Assembly (NCBI GenBank): GCA_036874045.1
Contig: CM072342.1
Span: forward strand, 5,292,501-5,356,500
Length of the DNA stretch: 64,000 nucleotides
From: Cymodocea nodosa
Lineage: Eukaryota > Streptophyta > Magnoliopsida > Alismatales > Cymodoceaceae
Direction: 5' to 3'
Part shown: in pieces, positions 37,994 through 48,545 of the stretch
Layout of the letters: every line of letters begins with the position of its first letter
Numbering within the stretch: position 1 is the stretch's first letter
Translations under genes and position numbers: made by a program
The notes under the pieces: model-generated
Seen by the model: the letters and a program-made list of their open reading frames with translations, nothing else
Databases searched by the model: none
What the model was told of the DNA's origin: nothing

Positions 37994-40202
37994 TGTTTGT
38001 GTTTTCCCAGCACTACACCAGAAAAATTTGGATTTGTTACTTCTGTTTTTACTTAGTTAATTTATCTTTATGCCTATTCCTTCTTTTAGAAGTAAACAAA
38101 CAACATTTAATACAATTTAGATATTAATTCCAATTTGTACTTTAACTGCAAGTGCACAGTGTCTATTGTATCAATGTGCAAGTACAAGTCGATCCTACAG
38201 GGAATTGCTGAAAAGTTCAGAACTGTCTGTTTGTTAACAATCAAATTTATATATTCAATAAGCTCTCTGTTGAATTACAATTAACTCAACGGATAAAGTT
38301 CGTTGAGTTAGCCATAACTCAACGGACTAACCTTGTGGACTTAAGTTAACTCCACGAGCCTGTCTTTTGTTTTTAATACTGCTATTTATAGATGAATTCG
38401 ACCATCCATTGGGCGATTCCACAGATTGTAAATAACATCAATTAAGCTCTTTAATGTTAGTAAACACTGGATTTATCATTAAGCAATACTAACATTCAGA
38501 TAATTCAAACAATAACCATTAAAATCTTTAAGTCTTTTGAACGAACCAATTTCAGTAAACTGTAAAACTAAAACAAACATAAAACAATCACAACACTGAT
38601 GAAGATAACATTAATCACAATACAACACAAACAATACAACACTCAAATACAACCTACAAACATAGATAAATTGTTTTTGGTATTTTTGTTTTAATATGAA
38701 CATGGAATGGGGCGAAAGGTGAAATGTAAAGTAATCTCACTCGACAATAAATACTTCCGACACTACTTGCAACATGATTACACCACTGAAAATTAAACCA
38801 CTTACAATTCTGTCTCCTCTCCCTATAGAATCGCGAGTCCAGAATTGCAAGATAATCTTCTCTTCAGCATACAGGCATCAACCCAAAGCCAAGGCTAAAA
38901 GCTTTACGATCTCCTGAAATATGAGTCGGCACTTGGTGAAAATAGCTTCCCTTCCCGTGACGCGATCACTCCTCACAGTGGTTGTCAAGCACTGTGTTTG
39001 ACTTAGAATCGACCCGACATCAAGAAAGTTTTCTCACAGACCTCCGATGGTTGGTGATTATGGTGGATATGGTGGTGGTAACGATGGTTGGTGTGATACT
39101 TTGGAGAATAGCCGATACTATCTGTAGAAAGCTCGGTGCTCCTCCTCTGTATACACTACCCATCCATCGATCACACCCTAGATTTCTTTTTCTTCTTTTT
39201 TTTATATTTCTTCAGTAGTAACTGCTTCTGCTTGAATGATCGGTTGGATTTCCTTCATTCATATCAATGGCGATGATTTCTTCTCCCTACGCAATACATG
39301 CAATCGTGGTTTTTCTTTCAACTGTCCTGTTTCTGCAACCGCTACAGTGGCATATTAGAAAATAAATAGTCTATGGAGTTACAGATAACTCAACGAACTT
39401 TCTTCGTTGATTTAACTATAAAACACGTGCATAAATTTAACTATCTGATGCTCAGGTGCATTTCGGATACTTATAAACTTAACTATTCGATGCTCAGATG
39501 CATTTTGGATAGTTACAGTTAACTCACTGATATATAATTTAAGTAAATCTACCAGATCTCGACACATGTCAACAATAGTTTAATAATAAAATACCCATTT
39601 CAGAGAGTTACAGGTCTAACTATCCGATGCTCAGATGCATTTCGTATAGTTACAGATAACTCACCGAAAATCCACTTAAATCACTTGACCAGAACATGAC
39701 ACGTGTCCATAGCTATTTTATAAAATAAAAAGAGATTTCGGAGGGTTACAAGTATAACTGTCCGATGCACAACTGCAATTTTGGATAGTTAGAGATAACT
39801 CACCGAAAGTTTACTTAAGTCATGCATTATGGTTTCGACACGTGTACTTCTGGAAATAATAAAATATTCTTTCAAAACATAACTGTTCGGTAATATAAAC
39901 ATAACTATCCGACATATTCGGTTTGTTAAACATAACTATCCGAAATATATTCGGTATGTTAAACATAACTGTCCGAAATATCAGAAAATTCAGAAACTTA
40001 AGAATTTCACAGCCTGCAACTTACCGACAGTTCAGAAATGTACTAAATTGACATTAATTCTTCAAAATTAAGCAGATTCTTCAATTAAAGCATATAACAG
40101 TACAATTATAATATAATGGCTTAATTCTCATATGATAAGCTAAATATTATGCAATTAACCATCATTTAACCATTAATAATATGCACTTTTTCATTCTAAA
40201 CA
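37994..40202 (-). mobile_element. Inverted solo LTR inserted in the gypsy protease region
   Basis: This 2209-base insert runs TG...CA and is flanked by the 5-base duplication CCAAG (37989-37993 and 40203-40207). Its reverse complement starts TGTTTAGAATG like the other LTRs. Removing the insert and one CCAAG joins the protease reading frame without shift, which supports both the boundaries and the target. No internal genes are present, so it is a solo LTR made by recombination between the two LTRs of a younger element of the same family. Confidence 0.9.
39436..39985. repeat. Hairpin-bearing tandem repeats inside the solo LTR
   Basis: The block CTATCCGATGCTCAGATGCA followed by TTTCGGATAG recurs at about 39441, 39483, 39620 and 39757 with small changes. 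The last three are spaced about 137 bases apart. Each can fold into a stem (CTATCCGA with TCGGATAG). From about 39885 a shorter unit of about 35 bases, AACATAACTATCCGAAATAT, repeats three times. The array accounts for this LTR being longer than the 1971-base solo LTR at 40946. Confidence 0.8.
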
Positions 40203-40945
40203 CCAAGTGACATATTCGTAGCTCTAGAATTAGAAGGCTTGAGTCCTACTAATACTGTCATTTAATTTGCAGATCGAAGTGTAAGATACCTTAAAAGAAA
40301 AATAGATGATATTCTGATTAAAATAAGAACTTCATTTATGTAGTGAATATTGTCGTTTTGAATTCTCAAAAAACTATACATCAAAATAAAGATACTTCTT
40401 TAATTTTGAGAAGACCATTTTTAGCAATTTTGAGGGCAATTATAAATTGTAAGAATGGAATGATAAAATTAGCTTATGGTAATGAGGATACTCAATTGAA
40501 TATTTTCAAATCAGAAGGGAATGAAAGTTTAGACATATCGTTACATACTATAAACTTTCCAAAATGATGAAGAAAATGTGCTTGAAGATGTGATTCAAGA
40601 AGAATTAAATAGGTAGTTAGATACTAAAGAGCATGAAGAGAGTGAAAATATAGATAGAGACTTAAGTATAGAAGTAGAAAAAGACTAAGAAGAATTTAAT
40701 GTTATAGAAGAAAATGTTAAATTAGGAGCTCTGACTTCTAACAGTCAACATCTAGATTTAAAACCATTACCTCTTAAATTAACCTATAGATTTTTTGAAG
40801 AAGAAAAAACTTGTCCTATAATTATATCATCAGATTTAAATGAAGTTCAAATTTCTAAATTAGAATGTGTAGTAAAGAAATATAAGGAAGCAATAGAATG
40901 GACTATGGCTAAACTTGTCCTACAAGATGATATGACTAAGAACCT

Positions 40946-42916
40946 TGTTTAGAATGAAAAAGTGTATAATATTAATGGTTAAATGATGGTTAATTGCATA
41001 ATTTTTAGCTTATCATATGAGAATTAAGTCATTATGTTATAATTGCACTATTATACGCTTTAATGAAAAAATTGCATAATTTTAAGGAATTAGCATTAAT
41101 TAAGTACATTTTTGAAATGTCGTTAAATTACAAGCTTTTTATTTTTAAGTGTCCAAATTGTCTATTATTTTGGAGAGTTATATTTAATGTATCGGATAGT
41201 TATGTTTTAAAATGTTAAAAGAATATTTAGTTAGTGTTCTTTTGTTGAAAGATCACATGCCAACTCATTAAGTTACATGTTTAAAGGTGTAAAAAGATCA
41301 TGTGAGAACTCATTGAGTTAATGAGTAAAAACTCTAAGTTGTATATCTAAACTCATTAAGTTAGAATTATGTACATGTTGAATTTAAATGCTTTATTATG
41401 TCACGTGAGTTGCACATGTTTAACTTATTAAGTTAGCATAACTATATGTGTTAAGTTACTTGAATATACACTAAAGTAACGCGTTGTGTTAGTGTTAGAA
41501 GCTTATAAGTTATTTCTTTATTGCACGTGTTTTATAGTTAAATCAACGAAATAAATCCGTTGAGTTACACTAACTCCATGGACCATTTACTTTCTAACAT
41601 ACCACTGTAGCAGTTGCAGAAACAGGAAATTCGAAGGAAAACCATGATTGCATGTATCACGTAAGAATTCACTCATGGAATGAAGAGGAAATCACCATCA
41701 TTGATATGAATGAAGGCAATCCAACCGATCATTTAAGCAGAAGCAGTTACTACTGAAAGAAATATAAAAGACAAAGAAAAAGTGTGGGAAGAGTGGTGGA
41801 GAACCACGCTAATTGCAGGAAGCGTCGGAAGTTCCCTAAAGCTCCACACCACTATCAAAATTACCAACCATCGGAGGTCTCTAAGGATACTTTTTAGATG
41901 TCGAGTTGATTCTGGGCCAAACACGGTGATTGACAACCATTATGAGGAATGATTGCGTCATAGGAAGGAAAGCCATTTTCACCAAGCACCGACTCATATC
42001 TCAGGAGATCGTAAAGTTTCTAGTCTTGGTTTTAGGTTGATGCCAGTATGCTGAAGAGGAGATTAACTTACAATTCTTAATTTGTGATTCTATAGGGAGA
42101 GGAGGCAAGATTGTAAGTGATTAAATTTTCAGTGGTGTAATCATGTCGTATGTAGTGACAAAAGTTTTTACTATCGATAGAAATTTTTACATTTCACCTT
42201 TCGCTCATCTTTAAGAACATATCAAAACAAAAATACTAAAAATAACTAATTATCTATGTTTACATTTAGTATTAAAGTGTTATATTGTTTGTTTTGTATC
42301 ATGATTAATATTATGATTGTCAGTATTATAAATGTTTTATGTTTGTTTGATTCAGAAAATAGAAAATAGTTTTATTGTTTACTGAAATTGATTCGTCTCA
42401 GATATGTAAAGATTTTAATGGTTACTATTTGAAATATCTGAATGTTAGTGTTGCTTAATGATAAATCTTAGATTAACTAACATTAAAGAGCTTAATTGAT
42501 GTTATTTACACTCTGTGAAACCACCTAATGGTTGACTGAATTCCTCTGTAAATAGCAGTATTTAACTGGAAAGGTAGACTTGTGGAGTTAACTAAGTCCA
42601 CAAGGTTAGTTCATTGAGTTAACTGTAACTCAATAGAGTACTTAATTGAACACATATAAACTTCAATATAAAAATAGAAATAGTACACAATTCTTACTCA
42701 ATCTTTGTGGGATCGACATGTACTTGCATACAAATACAATATACACTATGCAGTTGTAGTTAAAATACAAATTGGACTTAATATCTAATTTGTGTGAAAA
42801 GTTATTTGTTTACTTCTAAAAGAATTTATTAATATAAGCATGAAAACAAATTAAACAAGTTTTTCTAGCACTGCCTAGTAGAGAAGTTTCTGATTTAACT
42901 TTTCACAAACAATACA
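40946..42916 (+). mobile_element. Solo LTR of the Athila-like family
   Basis: This 1971-base unit starts TGTTTAGAAT and ends ACAATACA, flanked by AACCT (40941-40945 and 42917-42921). The paralogous empty site in copy A (around 30450) confirms the insertion: sequence on both sides rejoins there as AAGAAACTCATTC. The end differs by a few bases from the inverted copy, which ends in ACAAACA. Confidence 0.88.
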
Positions 42917-43490
42917 AACCTCATTCATGGAGTTCAATTTTCGTATAGAACTCCTAAATCCATGCATTTTGACAAGATATTAACCTCATTGTCAACCATC
43001 CCACTTTTAGAGTATGCAAATCATATTATGCTTGTTTAACACTGCAAACTTATAAAATGTAACTATTACATATCTTTGCGAAAGATTTAGGTTTTAGGTA
43101 TTTCAGTCTCTTTCCAACAGACTAAACATGATTGATATATGCTCCAATTCAAAAATGCTAAAGATAAAATAAGTTAATAGGAAAGCATCGTATGGATTAT
43201 TATGCAGTGTTGTATGGATCACTAGATACCACCATCATTTTTTTACCTAAAATTAGCATGTGCAGAGCTGAATTACTTGAAAAGCCTTCCAAGTTATCAC
43301 TTCGATGGAAAAGCCAAATGCATTATATCATTTACATTTTTTGCATTAGCATCTTGCAAGTGGTATTAATTATTAAGTATGAAGCACCAATTGAGCAAAT
43401 CTACAGTTAGGCTTAAATGTTGAAGTGAAAATGGTAGGACGAAAGAAAAGAAACTTTAAGTAGGAAAAACAAGACCCCAAAAGTGAGATA

Positions 43491-44116
43491 TTACTTATTC
43501 AGCACAAGGACAATTGAACAACCCTTCTTCTCAATGGAAATCTTCACTACATCAAGAACTAGCTAAGTTTTCCTACTAATAATTGGCCATTTCTTCTCAG
43601 GCATTGCAACACTATCTTTGATGTTTGTAACAATCCTAGAGAACTCTCCCACCATGCAGGCCTCTTGAGGAATATTTGTATTGACAACATGTTTGCTAGG
43701 CAGTGGCTTCCAAGTTGTTTGATGCTTTGTGAATCCTACATCTATACTAAAGGAGAAAGAAGTAGAACTCTCTTCAAATAGAATTATGAAATCTCCTAGA
43801 TGTAAAGTTCCTCTTGTGCTAGTGACACACAACTCCATCGTCAAGTGATCGATGAATGAGCAATGGAAAGTTGCCACTCTTCCATCTTCCCATCTAAGAG
43901 AGGAACCATAAGATAATATGATCCCTGCATTGTTGGAACAGGATCTAGAAATGCTGTCACTGCCTTTGGCAACTCAAAGTTAGCAGCCCATAGAATTGAC
44001 CTAATGCAATACTATCCAATATCACCTAGAAGCCCAAGTGAATCAAGATCTAGCTTTACACGAATGTCATTGTTAAGAAAATCTGAATCTGCCATAAATG
44101 TGGATGTGCTGTGTAC
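43491..44116 (-). pseudogene. Oxidoreductase pseudogene, exon 2 only (copy B)
   Basis: This region aligns throughout with exon 2 of copy A (31032-31655). Defects: a premature stop where a Gln codon has become TAG (about 43563-43565), a one-base deletion near 43938 that shifts the frame, and many amino-acid changes. The splice acceptor AG is retained but no exon 1 exists; the upstream part was replaced by hAT and LTR sequence. It is not expected to make protein. Confidence 0.92.
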
Positions 44117-45522
44117 CTACAAAACCATATGAGAAAGTACATCTTGGATTACAATGATCTAGAGTTACAGTTCAAGGTCATCTATTGTGTGGCTACTTTT
44201 CTAATTAAATGCATGGCTTGTGTGTGACAAACCAGAATAAACACATAATTAGACATGTTGGACTTTAAAAAGAGAAGAATTTAGTAATTGCAACTCAATA
44301 GATCAGCAAACAATTTATCTAGTTGGCTAATCCCAATATCAGGGTGGTTTGTCAAGTAATAATACAGAAAAAATGATTATTACTAGAGTCTGTCCATATG
44401 AATTTGTGCTGATCCTCCTATGTTGTCACTCCTTTAGTGGCTTGCTATCACACCTTTTGGAGATTAATGGGTATGTTTCTTTCTTCCTAATGCCTCCCCT
44501 TTGTATGTATTAGGGATTTTATCTTTAGTCTTATCTCTCAAGGACATTAGGGAATAGGTTTGGTATGACTGGAAGCTCTGCATTCCACTCATTTGAATAA
44601 CAGGTAACAAACCTTCCATTCTTGGGTCTAAGCTTCACTTGGAGATATCACAAGCAAGGCATGGATTTCATGGTAGAACACCTTGGTAGAGCAATGCCAC
44701 CAATGGAATGGAGATCTTTATATCCTTAGGCAAGACTTTTCCCCTTACTTTATCCCCATACTTCTAAAACTACATGCTAAAGCTAGAATACAAAAGATTC
44801 TATAAGTACAAACAAGCTTAACACAGGTGCCCTTATTTTTTGACTAAGGCTTGTTAGCAAATAATAATATGTGGTATGTCTTTGTTAGGTAATATGTGTT
44901 GTTTTTGTTGGGGCAACATATGGCCTCCATATATAGAGGCTACAAGGGTGAGTACACAAATCATAATCAATGTGGGACTAAAGGCACTTATACACATAAG
45001 GATTTTAGTTCATCACTTCAAACATAATCAATGTAGGACTAATCATTATCAAATCAAGTGGATCACTTCAAATTTGAGGATGTATCCTGATTAGTGAAGT
45101 ACTTGTATGTTCATGTCAAATTGGTTATCTATCAAGATAATACTAGGTGTTCAAATTGTACTTCCTTTATTTCAATCAAATTTCAAAATCAAACATTTTC
45201 AAGAAAAAGGTATCATATATTCTTTACTTGTGTGTTTAGGACCTTTTTGAATAATTAACCAAACTAGTTATAGTTTTAGAAATCTGTAATTCCAATTTCC
45301 AAAAAAAAGTGTTATAATGGACTAAAATGATGAACCTATAAATCATGATTTTACTTAAAATTTGAGGGTTCATTAAACTATGACTCCTTTCTTGAAGAAA
45401 ATTATACTTTTGAAATTCTCTTGCAACTTTTTTAATATTTTTTTACATAAAATTAAGATAAAATATTTTAGATAAAAAAAATCATAGTTGGAAACTTCAA
45501 TAGAAATGAAATGACATTTAGT

Positions 45523-46825
45523 TAGAGGTATCAATGGACAGGGCCAAGCTGGCTTGGCCCAAAAAGTAGTAGCTTGTTCGGACTACGAGTTGGGCCGAGC
45601 CAGGCCAAAATTTTTTTAATTTTTTTTTGATAGCCTAGCTTAGTCCGAAATTTTTTCAAAGTAGCCAACCCAACCCAAAATGTTTTTGGAATAACTTGAG
45701 CTGGCCTGTAGCTCGGTTGAGTTAGTTGGCTACTTGACTCGCTTGCTTTTTTATTTTTACGTCATTCTCACAGAAGCTTGGCTTCGGTCTAATCAGTAGA
45801 AGTTTTTTTTTTCTTTGGTTTGACTAATTAAAGTTTTTTATTTTTTCCTTTGGTCAAATCGTATCTCACCTTCGGTCAGACTAATGTTTTTTATTTTTTC
45901 ATTAGTTTAACTATATCTCACCTTCGGTCAGACCAAAGTTTTTTATTTTTTCATTAGTCTAACTATATTTCACCTTCGATTAGATCGAAGTTTTTTATTT
46001 TTATTTATTTTTTCATCAATTGACCTTAGACTAAAGTTTTTTATTTGATTTTTTATTTTTTCATTGGTCTAACTATGTCTCCCCTTTAGTTAGACTGAAG
46101 TTTTTTTTTTCATCGGTTTGACCATATCTCACTTTTGGTCAGACCAAAGTTTTTTATTTTTTATTATCTTTTCATCGGTCTGATCGTATCTCACCTTCGA
46201 TCCAACCTAAGTTTTTGATTTTAAATTAAAATAAAAAATTAAAAATTACAACGTTATCCGATAATCGATTCATCCTTTAAACACATTAATTTATTTATAA
46301 ATACATGAACATCAAACATATGTCATCATTCATTCATTACATTAAAATCAATATCAAGATATCATCAACTCACCATTTATGATTCATCATCCATCAATAC
46401 ATTCAAACACAAGTCATAAAGTTAAAATAATTATTTTATTTTTGAATTCAAATTAAAAAATACATTACTTTTGTAAATACATCAAATATATTTACATTTA
46501 ATATACATAATTATATTTAAATATTTAAATTTGCAAATTCATTGATGAAGTCATCTTTTTGTCCTCCTAATTTTTAGCACATATTAATGCTTTTAAAATA
46601 TCATCTTTTAATCTTGCTCTTCTATCATCTAATGTATTACCACTAATACTAAATGCTTCTTCACATGCTATAAAAGAAGTTGAAATTGTTAGTAAATCTC
46701 TAGCCATTAATGATAAAATAGGAAATGTGAATTTTTGTGTTTTCCACCAATTTATTATATCAAAATTTAGAAAATCAAGATTTTCAACGTTCGTTATTTT
46801 CAACATTCATTTTTTACAAATGACT
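45523..46825 (-). mobile_element. hAT element, truncated, with transposase dimerisation domain
   Basis: It starts TAGAGGTATCA after CATTTAGT (candidate 8-base target duplication, 45515-45522). The empty paralogous site 32293-32301 lacks it. Subterminal GGCC/GGGCCGAGCC motifs follow. At 46567-46806 a minus-strand frame of 79 codons encodes the C-terminal hAT dimerisation domain (TSFIACEEAFSISGN, then DDRRARLKDDILKALIC), which is the most conserved part of hAT transposases. The remaining transposase and the right end are missing: at about 46825 an LTR fragment begins. Confidence 0.8.
45775..46225. repeat. Minisatellite of about 60 bases inside the hAT element
   Basis: About seven or eight imperfect units share the core CTCACCTTCGGTCAGAC, then CAAAGTTTTTTATTTTTTCAT, then GGTCTAACTATA. 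They lie between the hAT left end and the transposase C-terminus. The units differ by substitutions and by the length of T runs. Confidence 0.85.
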
Positions 46826-47483
46826 CAATGAACAATTTGATAACTTCTTATTAATATTGCTAATTGATAGGAATTCGATCGTCCATTGAGCGATCCCATA
46901 AAATGTAAACACCCTTACACTCTTCAAATGCTATTTATATTAGATTTAACACTAAGCAATTTTAGCATTCATATATTTCAAATAATAAACAGATCAATCA
47001 TGATTTCAAAGATTTAAACCAACTATTTTCAAGATTTAATCATATGATTTTATATTAATTGAACTAAGATAAGCACACAACATTTAACAATTATTAAGAA
47101 ACAATACAAACATAAATGATACAAACACAAAACATCAATAAGTAATGGTAGGCATAAATGTATTTTTTTGTTTTTTTTTGTTCCTCAAGGTGAACGATTG
47201 AGATATGATAAACTCTCTATTGAAAATAAAAGACTTCCAATACTACATGCAATGCAGTTACACCTTTAAAAGCTTAACCACTTATTATCAAGCACTCCTC
47301 TCCCTATTGGATTGTGAACCTAGACTTTTGTAAGTTAATTTCCTCTTTAACAAATTTGCATCAACCTAAAACCAAGACTAGAAACTTTAATTGTCTTTTG
47401 AGAGATGATTTGGTGCTTAGTGAAAAGCATTTCCTTCCTTTAATGTGATCACTCCTCCGTAGTGATTGTTAGTCACCACATCG

Positions 47484-48150
47484 GGCTTTCCTTCTCAAGG
47501 GTTCCACAAGTAGGGCACACCTACTCGAGCAACCCTCCCAAAAGAGAGAGATTGTGACTCATAGAGTTGGTGGTACTCTTTCATTAATCTATTCCGTTAG
47601 TACACGGATCACTCAGCAATATCCCAAGCAATCAAAGTAGAAATCCCCTACTTTCCATTACCGACCTTTGCTCTAGCCAAAGTTGCTATTTCAAAGATGA
47701 ATGGAAATTATTTCCCACTTTGATGAAAATATCTTTTCTGGGCCACCTTAACAAAGATGATCATCTCCACCTTCACCTGTCGGTATCTCCCAAGTAATCT
47801 AGTGCATGGGTTGGTTAATAGCTTCTCATCATATTGCAGTAGGTACGTTAGGCATATTAGCGAGTCTATTCCATCTTAGTGTCCATCTGCCTCAACGTTT
47901 ATACAAAGGATTACGTATGGGAAATATTGAAACCTTTCAACTTAGCACTCTAAGTTTTATTGGCTAGCGAGAAGTTTATGATTCGACTGGTAGTGCCTGG
48001 TTATCTCTATCATAGATCTCTATGTGTGGCCCTAGGGAGGCGTAAGGAGGTTAAATACTCCATTTTGAATGACCACATTCGACACGTCAATACTCAGGGT
48101 CTGATTTTTTATATTCGCATTCAAACAGACCAAACTCTTAAAGTTAATGA
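47484..48150. other. Foreign insert in LTR, partly organellar
   Basis: At about 47484 similarity to the LTR at 38980 stops, and it returns near 48150-48180. The insert has higher GC than its surroundings. Only the 118-base psbB segment could be identified. The flanking parts (47484-47816 and 47935-48150) have no recognised origin; they may be other organellar pieces or another transposon. Confidence 0.5.
47817..47934 (+). pseudogene. psbB: Nuclear plastid DNA fragment: psbB (CP47) piece
   Basis: The plus strand reads [14 protein letters not shown] followed by [10 protein letters not shown] and [13 protein letters not shown]. This is the conserved CP47 region around the HHIAxGTLGIL and [12 protein letters not shown] motifs of photosystem II. 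A few substitutions have accumulated (for example Arg-Pro to His-Leu before PQRLYKG). Similarity starts at AATAGC and stops at GAAACC. It is a short transfer from plastid to nucleus and has no coding function here. Confidence 0.88.
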
Positions 48151-48545
48151 ACTAAGTCTGTGGCGTTACGCTAACTCAACGAACCAGCTTCATGGTATTA
48201 CAGTTAACTTAACGAACTAACTTCGTTGTGTTATAGTTAACTCAACGAACTAATTTCGTTGTGTTATTGATAACTCAACGAACCAGTAATAAATAAATAT
48301 TTTAAACAATAAAGTATTTACCACGTGCAAGAATAATAACTTTAAGTTTATAACACTAACCTAACGCATTGCCTTAGTGTTTAATATAACAACTCAACAC
48401 ATGCAGTTATGTTAACTTAATGAGTTAAACATGTGTAACTCACGTGATATAATATAACATTCATAAACTTTAATTTCACCACGTGCATGATACTAACTTA
48501 ACGAGTTCGTCTCTTTATTTTAACATTTTGTTCGCTAATAACTAA

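Larger units (their letters stand above)
36661..40915 (+). mobile_element. Athila-like gypsy internal region: gag end and protease (pseudogene)
   Basis: The decayed plus-strand frames include NIPLLDLLQKMP-like text near 37740 and then the aspartic protease region DTTLIDLGVDINVMP at about 37935-37990, where a solo LTR interrupts it. It resumes at 40203 with LELEGLSPTNTVI and continues to FADRSV, LRRPFLAILRAII and the spacer SKLECVVKKYKEAIEWTMA. These match the gag-protease segment of Athila/Tat gypsy elements. Several stop codons are present. Reverse transcriptase, integrase and the 3' LTR are missing: near 40915 the sequence passes into duplicated oxidoreductase flank. Confidence 0.75.
40918..45522. 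repeat. Segmental duplication, copy B (with later insertions)
   Basis: This is the direct-orientation counterpart of 30425-32301. It holds the 3' flank, exon 2 and intron 1 of the oxidoreductase gene, interrupted by a solo LTR (40946-42916). A block of about 770 bases (44652-45424) is absent from copy A. This block contains GTGGGACTAA-type motifs that may be old transposon sequence, so whether it was inserted here or lost from copy A is open. The duplication ends where a hAT element begins (45523). Exon 1 is not present. Confidence 0.85.
46826..48545 (-). mobile_element. Athila-like LTR fragment, inverted, interrupted
   Basis: Sequences such as GTCCATTGAGCGATCCCATA (46881-46900) match, in reverse complement, the GGGATCGCCCAATGG block of the 35165 LTR. 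The AACTCAACGAAC blocks and three CACGTG boxes (48322, 48441, 48480) belong to the same family. Both LTR ends are missing. A foreign stretch of roughly 670 bases (about 47484-48150) replaces the middle and contains a plastid psbB piece. Confidence 0.7.
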
